Below are positions 1-6,620 of a stretch of DNA of 26,348 nt, piece after piece (the first letter of the stretch is position 1; every line of letters begins with the position of its first letter). The stretch comes from JBAYST01 sp041676005. Its GTDB lineage: Bacteria; Bacillota_I; Bacilli_A; RFN20; CAG-826. The stretch lies in NCBI GenBank assembly GCA_041676005.1, contig JBAYST010000008.1, positions 1 to 26,348 of the forward strand, given 5' to 3'. Below the pieces are notes generated by a model. That model had not been told where the DNA came from and did not search any database. It worked only from the letters and a program-made list of their open reading frames with translations. The translations under genes were made by a program, and so were the position numbers.

Positions 1-2150
1 ATCATCGCATAACACGCAGAATGAGATTTGTTCATTCCATAATTGGCAAATTGAGCAATCATTTCAAAAACTTCTCTGCTCACTTTTTCTGAATAACCGT
101 TTTTCTTCGCACCAGTTAAGAAGTGCTCTTCTAACCCTTTTAAAACATTTAATTCTTTTTTTGAAATAGAGCGGCGGAAAACATCAGCTTCAGAAAGTGT
201 AAAACCTGCCATTTTCTGTGCGATTTGAATAATTTGCTCTTGATAGACGATAATTCCATAGGTCGAAACGAGAATATCCTTTAAATCATCACTAAAATAA
301 GTGAATTTTTCGATTCCATTTTTTCTTTTAGCGTAGTTATCAATATATTGTAGTGGACCTGGTCTAAACAAAGCGACAAGCGCGATAATATCTTCAAAAC
401 AAGTCGGTTTTAAAACTTTTATCGCACGTCTCATCCCTGAACTTTCAAGTTGAAAAATACCCATTGTCTTAGTTGAGGCGATGAGTTCAATTGCTTGAGT
501 TTCTTCATAAGGAAGAGAAAATTTATCTAGGTTTGCATCTTTATCATGCTCATTAATCAAATCGACACAATTAGAGATTGTCGTCAAATTTCGAAGACCG
601 AGCAAATCCATCTTCAAGAAACCTTGTTCTTCAAGGAAGTTCATTTCATATTGGGAAATATAATTTCCTTGAAAATCAATTGTCACTGGCATCGCTTCTT
701 CAATCGCTCGTTCATTCAAGACAATTCCCGCTGCGTGTAAACCAGTTTGACGAGGCAAGTTTTCAATTTTAGAAGCCAAAGAAATGATTTCTAAATAATA
801 TTTATCGCTATCGACTAGCTCTTTAAAATTAGGAAGTTTTCGATACGATTCGCGCAATGTCAAATTGCGATTTAAAAGTCGTTCAGAAAGAAGGTCGATG
901 TTTCGAGTTTCATAACTATAAACTCGTCCAATATCGCGAATCGATTGACGAGCGAGAATGGTGGAGAAAGTGACGATATTAGCAACTTTGTTTTTGCCAT
1001 ATTTATCTCTTAAATATTGAATTACTTCATCGCGTCTGGTGTCCATGAAATCGATATCGATGTCCGGCAACGATTCTCGTGCCGGATTCAAAAATCTTTC
1101 AAAAAGAAGTCCGTATTTAATTGGGTTGATGGTCGTAATATCTAGAAGGTAGGAGACCAATGATCCAGCTGCCGAACCTCTTCCGGGGCCGACAAGGATT
1201 CCGTTATTTTTCGCAAAACCTACATAATCACTGACGATTAAAAAGTAATCGTTATAACCCATTTCGTTGATGATATGAAGCTCTTTGTTGAGTCTTTCAA
1301 GATATTCGTTTTCATGCTCCCATCCACGTTTCTTTAACTCAGAAAAACATTTTTCTTTTAAAGAAATTTCGCTATTTTCAACAGGAAATTTCAATATTTC
1401 TCCACGCCGTTTATGAAGGGAAAATTTCGCTCTTTCAATGATTTCTGAGCAAAGGTCAATTTCGCTTTTTTCATAAAGAGTTTCATATTGTTGAATACTT
1501 CTAAAATATTGTGTTCCGCTTTTACTTTTTTCTTCGATTCGTAAATCGTTGCTAATCGCATCGACAATTTTTAAAACAATCGCATCATCTTCTTGAAAAT
1601 AAAGGATTTTTGGAAACGCTACACAGAGATAATGATGGTGAACGGCGAAGTCGCGAATAGCATCTGCTAAAGTTCTTTCCTCTTCATTATTTACTTCTAA
1701 GCCGAGGTAAAAACGATCGGCTAATTTAGATAATTCGTTGATTTTTCGTGCAAAAGCGACATCTTTGGGAGAAAAAGTCGCTTTAAACGCCCCTTCAGAA
1801 GTTGAGACAATCGCCAATATTCCACTATGTGAAAGTAAAAGGTTTTCTTTGATGCTCTCGTTTTTTGAAAGGGTAGTAGCAATGTCTGAAAGCCGATGAT
1901 AACCATCTTCATCAAGTGCGTAAAAACAAATATTAAAACCATCGACTTCAGTTTCTAAGCCGATGAGATAAGGATATTTTGCGTGTTCCATTTTCATGAT
2001 GAAATCAGGAATGCCGTGCATGACATTGAGATCCGCAAGCGCAGCGCCGTAATAACCATGAGTTTTAACCGCACTGATAATCCGGTCAATCGTCAAACCG
2101 CTTTTTAAAAACGAATATCCACTGTGAATGCGTAAAGGAGCAAATGGCAT
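1..2150 (-). CDS. dnaE: DNA polymerase III subunit alpha, DnaE type (3' end outside window)
   Basis: Catalytic subunit of a C-family replicative DNA polymerase. About 716 codons are in the window; the frame is open to the left edge, so the C-terminal part is missing. Read on the minus strand from ATG 2150, it begins MPFAPLRIHSGYSFLKSG, as in the B. subtilis DnaE type. A GPGRGSAAGSL motif lies near residue 335. The catalytic PDIDIDF is at residues 362-368, the third-aspartate motif KMDLLGLRNLT is around D515, and YGMNKSHSACYAM sits at the window edge. The N-terminal PHP domain has lost several metal ligands: HxH reads RIH, and the usual TDHGN reads ADLNV. PHP-dependent proofreading or phosphatase activity is therefore unlikely (inference). 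A weak AGG lies about 9 nt before the start. It is separated from upstream nrnA by a terminator. Confidence 0.95.
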   Translation of the reverse strand, partial: MPFAPLRIHSGYSFLKSGLTIDRIISAVKTHGYYGAALADLNVMHGIPDFIMKMEHAKYPYLIGLETEVDGFNICFYALDEDGYHRLSDIATTLSKNESIKENLLLSHSGILAIVSTSEGAFKATFSPKDVAFARKINELSKLADRFYLGLEVNNEEERTLADAIRDFAVHHHYLCVAFPKILYFQEDDAIVLKIVDAISNDLRIEEKSKSGTQYFRSIQQYETLYEKSEIDLCSEIIERAKFSLHKRRGEILKFPVENSEISLKEKCFSELKKRGWEHENEYLERLNKELHIINEMGYNDYFLIVSDYVGFAKNNGILVGPGRGSAAGSLVSYLLDITTINPIKYGLLFERFLNPARESLPDIDIDFMDTRRDEVIQYLRDKYGKNKVANIVTFSTILARQSIRDIGRVYSYETRNIDLLSERLLNRNLTLRESYRKLPNFKELVDSDKYYLEIISLASKIENLPRQTGLHAAGIVLNERAIEEAMPVTIDFQGNYISQYEMNFLEEQGFLKMDLLGLRNLTTISNCVDLINEHDKDANLDKFSLPYEETQAIELIASTKTMGIFQLESSGMRRAIKVLKPTCFEDIIALVALFRPGPLQYIDNYAKRKNGIEKFTYFSDDLKDILVSTYGIIVYQEQIIQIAQKMAGFTLSEADVFRRSISKKELNVLKGLEEHFLTGAKKNGYSEKVSREVFEMIAQFANYGMNKSHSACYAM

Positions 2151-2166
2151 ATATGTACCTGCGTTT

Positions 2167-2195
2167 ATCTTATCATAGTCAACTGTTTTCTTAAA
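2167..2195 (-). promoter_or_regulatory. Possible dnaE promoter
   Basis: On the minus strand a -35-like TTTAAG (2195-2190) and a -10-like TAAGAT (2172-2167) are 17 nt apart. A second -10 candidate, TATGAT, overlaps at 2177-2172. The -35 is poor. The main reason to expect a promoter here is the terminator just upstream, which should cut dnaE off from ackA-nrnA transcription. Confidence 0.3.
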
Positions 2196-2220
2196 GAAAA
2201 AAGGCACCCATGAGGATGCC
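2195..2220 (-). terminator. Rho-independent terminator after nrnA
   Basis: On the minus strand GGCATCC-TCAT-GGGTGCC (2220-2203) makes a 7-bp stem with one G·U pair and a 4-nt loop, followed directly by a T6 run (2202-2197). It lies 17 nt past the nrnA stop and ends the ackA-nrnA transcript before dnaE. Confidence 0.88.
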
Positions 2221-2237
2221 AGATTTCATTTATTATT

Positions 2238-3233
2238 TTATTCGAATAATTTATCTAATTCAGCAATTAAACGGTTAAGATCTGCAAGAGTTTTAAGCTT
2301 TGCGCCACTAGCTTGTGCGTGGCCGCCGCCTTCAAACATTTGTGCAACTTCATTGATTGGTTTGCCTTTTGAACGGATTGAAACTCGCCAACAATTATCT
2401 TTTTTATCTTCTGTAATCGAACACCAGGCATTAATTCCGACGATGTTTGCAAAGATATTGACATTTTCTTTTCCGCGTTCGGTTGTGATTTTTAAATCTT
2501 TTTGAACCTTCTCATCAAGGATGTAATAAGCGACGCCATGAGGAGATACTTTGAAGTTTCCTAAGACATAAGCGGTGACATATAAATCGTCAAGTGATTT
2601 TTGATACATTTTTTGATAGACTTCACTGAGAGACATTCCAGTATCTAGCAATTCTTTTGCAACAGCAAAAGTGTGTGGAGTGGTTGAACTATATTGGAAA
2701 CGGCCAGAATCGCCAACAACCCCAATATAAAAATATTCAGCCGCTTCTTTGCTCAAGACGAAATCACCCTTGAAATTTAAAATCATGTTGACCACAAATT
2801 CACTTGCGGCCGCGTAGTCGATATCTCGCAAAACATTTTTTGAAATGTCAGATTCTGGATGGTGGTCGATGAGGATCTTTTTCTTTGCTTTTTTCCATCT
2901 TGGATCAGCGATTCTCGTCTTTCCACTGACATCGACGACAATGGCCAAAAATGGAGTTGTGAACCATTCATCATTTAAGGTGTCCATAACTGGGAAAATC
3001 CGTGGAGTAAAAGTGACGTGATTATCTCCGACGACTTTGACATTTTTATGTGGGAAATTATCTTTGATCCAAGTCGCTAGACCGAGCTGGGTTCCAAGCG
3101 CATCATAATCGGGCATAATGTGCCTAAAAACTACAATGTGATCAAATTTTTTGATCGCACTTAAAACTTTGGAATACTCTTTTTTCATCGCAAGGCCACG
3201 TGCCTTGATCGTCTCATCAATTTTCTTTTTCAT
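2238..3233 (-). CDS. nrnA: DHH/DHHA1 phosphoesterase, NrnA-like (nanoRNase / pAp phosphatase)
   Basis: Likely degrades 2-5 nt RNA fragments and dephosphorylates 3'-phosphoadenosine 5'-phosphate (pAp), the two activities known for NrnA; related proteins act on pGpG or linear c-di-AMP products. At 331 aa it matches the family. The DHH domain metal ligands are visible: H38, D42 and D44 in HIMPDYDALG, D101 in VVDVSG, D123-H124-H125 in LIDHHPESD, and D175 in VGDSGRF. The C-terminal DHHA1 nucleic-acid-binding motif is GGGHAQASG (302-310). An AGGAG six bases before ATG 3233 supports the long start rather than Met16. It begins 8 nt after the ackA stop, so the two are co-transcribed. The exact substrate cannot be told from sequence alone. 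Confidence 0.88.
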   Translation of the reverse strand: MKKKIDETIKARGLAMKKEYSKVLSAIKKFDHIVVFRHIMPDYDALGTQLGLATWIKDNFPHKNVKVVGDNHVTFTPRIFPVMDTLNDEWFTTPFLAIVVDVSGKTRIADPRWKKAKKKILIDHHPESDISKNVLRDIDYAAASEFVVNMILNFKGDFVLSKEAAEYFYIGVVGDSGRFQYSSTTPHTFAVAKELLDTGMSLSEVYQKMYQKSLDDLYVTAYVLGNFKVSPHGVAYYILDEKVQKDLKITTERGKENVNIFANIVGINAWCSITEDKKDNCWRVSIRSKGKPINEVAQMFEGGGHAQASGAKLKTLADLNRLIAELDKLFE

Positions 3234-3241
3234 TTTATCTC

Positions 3242-4441
3242 CTATTTATTTTTAATAAGTAAATCATATGTGTCTCGAGCGATCATGATTTCTTCATCGG
3301 TCGGAATGACGATGACTTTAACCGCACTATTTTGAGTGGAAATAAGGGCTTCTTTTCCACGAATTAATTTATTCTTTTCTTCATCGATCTCGATTTTTAA
3401 AGCTTCTTTGATTTCATCGATAATCATCTGCCTCGTCTCGGGGGAATTTTCACCGATTCCGGCAGAAAAAACGATCGCATCAACTCCACCTAAACGAACA
3501 AAATATTGGCCGATAAAATCTGCGATTCTCCTGACAAATAACTTGTAAGCAAGAATTGCTCTTTCATTGCCCTTTTGCATCGCGTTTAGAACATCTCTTG
3601 AATCATTACTGACTCCAGAAACTCCTAATAAACCGGATTCTTTATTGAAAATTTGAAACATTTCTTCAGCGGTTTTATCTTCTTTATAACAACAGTATTT
3701 CATCACGCTTGGATCGAGGTCACCTGTCCTTGTTCCCATCATGATTCCTCCTAATGGAGTTAATCCCATTGAGGTTGCAACACATTTTAGATCTTTTATC
3801 GCTGTAATTGAAGAACCACTGCCGATATGACAAGAAATGATTTTTGAATGTTCCGGGTTATCCAAATGTTTCAAAGCTTCTAATGCTAAATATTGATGAG
3901 ATGTCCCGTGCGCTCCATATCGTCTGATGTCATGTTTTATAGTGTAATCATAAGGAATTGGAAAAACGCTATCTTGGTCTTCCATTGTCCGATGAAAAGC
4001 AGTATCAAAAGTCGCAACTGCTAAGACATTTGGCAAAGTGCTTTGAAATGCTCTAAAGCCGACTAAGTTCGCCCCATTGTGAAGAGGAGATAAGGAAATG
4101 AGCGATTCGATCTTCATTTCAGCGTCTTCATCAAAGATGACGGAGTGAGAAAAATACTTTCCACCTTGAACGACACGATGCCCGGTCGCTTTGATTTCAT
4201 CTAAGGATTTGATGATTTGTTTATCAAGAAGTGATTTAAGCAATAGGTGAACTGCTTCAGCGTGATCTTTAATCGGTAATATTTCTTTGCTTTTTTGATC
4301 TTTAAAATTCATTCGAAAGATACCGTCTAAATGACCGATGCGTTCAGCGATTCCTGAACAGACGACCATTTCCTCTGGCATGTCATAAAGTTTAAATTTC
4401 AGTGATGAACTGCCAGCATTGATTACCATGACTTTGATCAT
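3242..4441 (-). CDS. ackA: Acetate kinase
   Basis: Interconverts acetyl phosphate plus ADP with acetate plus ATP, the ATP-yielding step of mixed-acid fermentation. At 399 aa it is full length. ASKHA-fold motifs in order: INAGSSSLK (N8, S11), GHRVVQGG (R89), ATFDTAFHRTM (catalytic D146), RYGAHGTSHQYL, HIGSGSS (205-211), SMGLTPLGGIMMGTRTGDLDP (R238), FSAGIGENS and IPTDEE (E383/E384). Two positions are unusual: the normal HLGNG reads HIGSG (Asn to Ser208), and VDTSMG reads VATSMG (Asp to Ala222). The essential Asp and Arg residues remain, so it is probably active. Butyrate kinase is unlikely given the acetate-kinase-type GTRTGDLDP and HGTSHQY blocks. A strong GGAGG precedes ATG 4441. No pta is in the window. 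Confidence 0.93.
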   Translation of the reverse strand: MIKVMVINAGSSSLKFKLYDMPEEMVVCSGIAERIGHLDGIFRMNFKDQKSKEILPIKDHAEAVHLLLKSLLDKQIIKSLDEIKATGHRVVQGGKYFSHSVIFDEDAEMKIESLISLSPLHNGANLVGFRAFQSTLPNVLAVATFDTAFHRTMEDQDSVFPIPYDYTIKHDIRRYGAHGTSHQYLALEALKHLDNPEHSKIISCHIGSGSSITAIKDLKCVATSMGLTPLGGIMMGTRTGDLDPSVMKYCCYKEDKTAEEMFQIFNKESGLLGVSGVSNDSRDVLNAMQKGNERAILAYKLFVRRIADFIGQYFVRLGGVDAIVFSAGIGENSPETRQMIIDEIKEALKIEIDEEKNKLIRGKEALISTQNSAVKVIVIPTDEEIMIARDTYDLLIKNK

Positions 4442-4471
4442 ATTCTTTTCCTCCGAATATTCGACTTTATA

Positions 4472-4499
4472 TTATTACATAATGAGCGGTTTGTTTCAA
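4472..4499 (-). promoter_or_regulatory. Candidate ackA-nrnA promoter
   Basis: On the minus strand TTGAAA (4499-4494), a 16-nt spacer and TAATAA (4477-4472); a shifted -10, TAATAT, also fits. It lies about 30 nt before the ackA ATG and upstream of its GGAGG site. Confidence 0.55.
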
Positions 4500-4691
4500 T
4501 CTGTGGCACACAAATTACTCATCGAATAATGTTAAGACAAATTTCTCATCCTAAATTAAAGATAAGTAAAACTATTTGTCTCATTTTACTCTTTTTCTTT
4601 CTTAGCAGAAAGACGATTAAATTCTCGAAAATGATTATGTATTTTTAAAGTTATATGGAGTTTATCGCTTGGTAATAAATCACTTCATTCC

Positions 4692-4705
4692 CTTAAACGC
4701 TTTAT
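4692..4705. promoter_or_regulatory. cre-like site (possible CcpA operator)
   Basis: CTTAAACGCTTTAT matches the catabolite-responsive-element consensus TGWAARCGYTWNCW at 11 of 14 positions by eye, with a perfect WAARCGYTW core. It lies about 45 nt upstream of glgB, near where a glgB -35 would fall. Whether the genome has CcpA is not visible. Confidence 0.35.
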
Positions 4706-4729
4706 TTAATGATGATTTTTATATAAGAT
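4701..4729 (+). promoter_or_regulatory. Possible glgB promoter
   Basis: TTTATT (4701-4706), a 17-nt spacer and TAAGAT (4724-4729), with an overlapping TATAAG at 4722-4727. The -35 is weak. If used, transcription would begin about 12 nt before the glgB start, leaving room for little more than the ribosome binding site. A promoter further upstream is possible. Confidence 0.3.
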
Positions 4730-4747
4730 AAAAAGGCAGGAGAAAAG

Positions 4748-6592
4748 ATGGCATACGGAATTTTACACGATTTTTTAACCGGTCAGACCACGAAAGCTTA
4801 TGAATATTTCGGGGCGCATTTTACGACACAAAAAATAGATGGCCGAGAAGTAGATGGTGTCGTTTTTCGTCTTTATGCTCCATTAGCAAGAGATGTTTCT
4901 GTCGTCGGGGATTGGAATTCATGGGATGTCGGTGCACATAAAATGAATAAAATCGATTCTTCCGGCGTCTTTGAAATTTTTATTCCCCATCTTAAAAATT
5001 ACGCAAATTACAAATATCATTTTAAAAACGCAAAAGGTATTTATGTCGATAAAGCCGATCCTTTTGCTTTTTATTCCGAACTTCGACCCGGAACGTGCTC
5101 TCGACTTTTCGATTATCGAAATTTTATTTGGCATGATAGCGAATATCTCAAACACCGGACAAGAAATTTTGATAAACCGGTTTCAATATATGAAATCCAT
5201 CTCGGTTCTTGGAAAGGGGCCGTTAACGGAAAAATCATTTCCTATGAGCAAATTGCAGATTATATCATTCCCTATGTTAAAAATCTTGGCTTTACTCATG
5301 TCGAAATCATGCCGATTACTCAATATCCATTCGATGGAAGTTGGGGTTATCAAGCAACTGGATTTTATTCAGTCGATTCCCGGTATGGAAATCCAATGCA
5401 GTTGATGTCTTTTATCGACCGACTTCACCAAGCCGGAATCGGAGTGATTTTAGATTTTGCACCTGTTCATTTTGCAAATGATTCTTTCGGATTAATCGAA
5501 TTTGATGGAACACACTTATATGAATACGATAACGATTTACGAGTGTCACCTTGGGGCTCGTTACAATTCGATTTAGGTAAAGATCCGGTCCGTTCTTTTT
5601 TGATGAGTGCGATCAATTATTTTATCAGTGTTTTTCATGTCGATGGTATCAGAGTGGATGCTGTCAGCAATATCATTTTTTATCACGGAAATAAAAAGCG
5701 TGGAACAAATGACGGAGCGATTGAATTCATCAAACGACTCAATGGTAAAATTCATCTCGAACACAGTTCGGTGATGATGATCGCCGAAGATTCAAGCGAT
5801 TATTATGGAGTGACTAAACCTCTTGAACACGGCGGTCTTGGTTTTGATTATAAATGGGATTTAGGCTGGATGAATGACACTTTAAAATATTATTCTTTAG
5901 ATCCGGTTTATAAAAAATTTGATCATCATAAGTTCACTTTTTCAATGGCATATTTTTTTAATGAGAACTTTTTATTGCCGTTTTCGCACGATGAAGTCGT
6001 GCACGGAAAAGGAACTTTGATCAATAAATTACACGGGACATATGAAGAAAAATTTGCTCTTTTACGCAATCTTTTCACCTATCAATTTGCTCACCCGGGT
6101 AAAAAACTCAATTTCATGGGAAATGAACTCGGAAGTTTCGATGAATGGGATGAAGCGAAATCTCTTCCATGGCAACTAAAGAAATTTCCGGCCCACGATT
6201 CAATCACACGTCTGATTCGAGATTTAAACCTCGTCTATCGCTATGAAAAAGCGATGCATGTCGGAGAACATCATCCGATGAATTTCAGATGGTTATTAGT
6301 CGATAACGCCGATGAAAGCGTTTTTGCGTTTTCTCGTTCACATCAAAATGAAAAGTTGATTTTCGTCTTCAATATGACTCCTAATTTTTATGAAAATTAT
6401 CAAGTTCCAGTGGAAGAAGAAGGCGTTTACGAAGAAATTTTCAATTCGGACAAAGACGTCTACGGTGGTAAAAACCAATACAATGGTTTAAAATTGAAAA
6501 CCGAGCGCTTTGGAAAAGAAAACAAACCGTATCATTTAAATGTCAAACTCGCATCATTCGGAGCGATGATATTTAAGAAAACAACAAAATAA
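4748..6592 (+). CDS. glgB: 1,4-alpha-glucan branching enzyme (GH13), divergent
   Basis: Makes alpha-1,6 branches in glycogen by cutting and transferring alpha-1,4 chains. At 614 aa it is the short bacterial form. An N-terminal CBM48-type domain (about 30-110, with GDWNSWD) precedes the GH13 barrel. Barrel motifs are YEIHLGSWK, EIMPITQYPFDGSWGYQATG, GIRVDAV with nucleophile D304, MIAEDSS with acid/base E347, and FSHDEVVHGK with D415. GGLGFDYKWDLGWMNDTLKYY and FMGNELG are diagnostic of branching enzymes. It is divergent: the usual DWVPxHF reads DFAPVHF, and the loop after the nucleophile is short. All three catalytic acids remain. An AGGAG lies 7 nt before the start. glgP follows 28 nt later, indicating an operon. 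No glgC or glgA is in the window, so the chain source is unseen. Confidence 0.93.
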   Translation: MAYGILHDFLTGQTTKAYEYFGAHFTTQKIDGREVDGVVFRLYAPLARDVSVVGDWNSWDVGAHKMNKIDSSGVFEIFIPHLKNYANYKYHFKNAKGIYVDKADPFAFYSELRPGTCSRLFDYRNFIWHDSEYLKHRTRNFDKPVSIYEIHLGSWKGAVNGKIISYEQIADYIIPYVKNLGFTHVEIMPITQYPFDGSWGYQATGFYSVDSRYGNPMQLMSFIDRLHQAGIGVILDFAPVHFANDSFGLIEFDGTHLYEYDNDLRVSPWGSLQFDLGKDPVRSFLMSAINYFISVFHVDGIRVDAVSNIIFYHGNKKRGTNDGAIEFIKRLNGKIHLEHSSVMMIAEDSSDYYGVTKPLEHGGLGFDYKWDLGWMNDTLKYYSLDPVYKKFDHHKFTFSMAYFFNENFLLPFSHDEVVHGKGTLINKLHGTYEEKFALLRNLFTYQFAHPGKKLNFMGNELGSFDEWDEAKSLPWQLKKFPAHDSITRLIRDLNLVYRYEKAMHVGEHHPMNFRWLLVDNADESVFAFSRSHQNEKLIFVFNMTPNFYENYQVPVEEEGVYEEIFNSDKDVYGGKNQYNGLKLKTERFGKENKPYHLNVKLASFGAMIFKKTTK

Positions 6593-6620
6593 ATAACGTT
6601 CACGAGAAGGGGATATAAAT

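Larger units (their letters stand above)
4442..4747. other. 306-bp divergent intergenic region between ackA and glgB
   Basis: No gene is seen here. It holds the candidate ackA promoter at the left, an 8-bp inverted repeat (AGACAAAT 4535-4542 / ATTTGTCT 4574-4581, 31 nt apart), a cre-like site (4692-4705), and the glgB ribosome binding site AGGAG at the right end. The central 4590-4690 stretch is AT-rich with no further recognisable signal. The size and content suggest a shared control region for acetate and glycogen metabolism (inference). Confidence 0.6.

Noticed and set aside
3242..4441. Butyrate kinase instead of acetate kinase
   Set aside because: The loop variant HIGSG raised the question, but FDTAFHRTM, GAHGTSHQYL and MGTRTGDLDP are acetate-kinase blocks.
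4971..5405. 144-codon ORF inside glgB in another frame
   Set aside because: Fully inside a clear branching-enzyme gene on the same strand, with no ribosome site and no recognisable protein.
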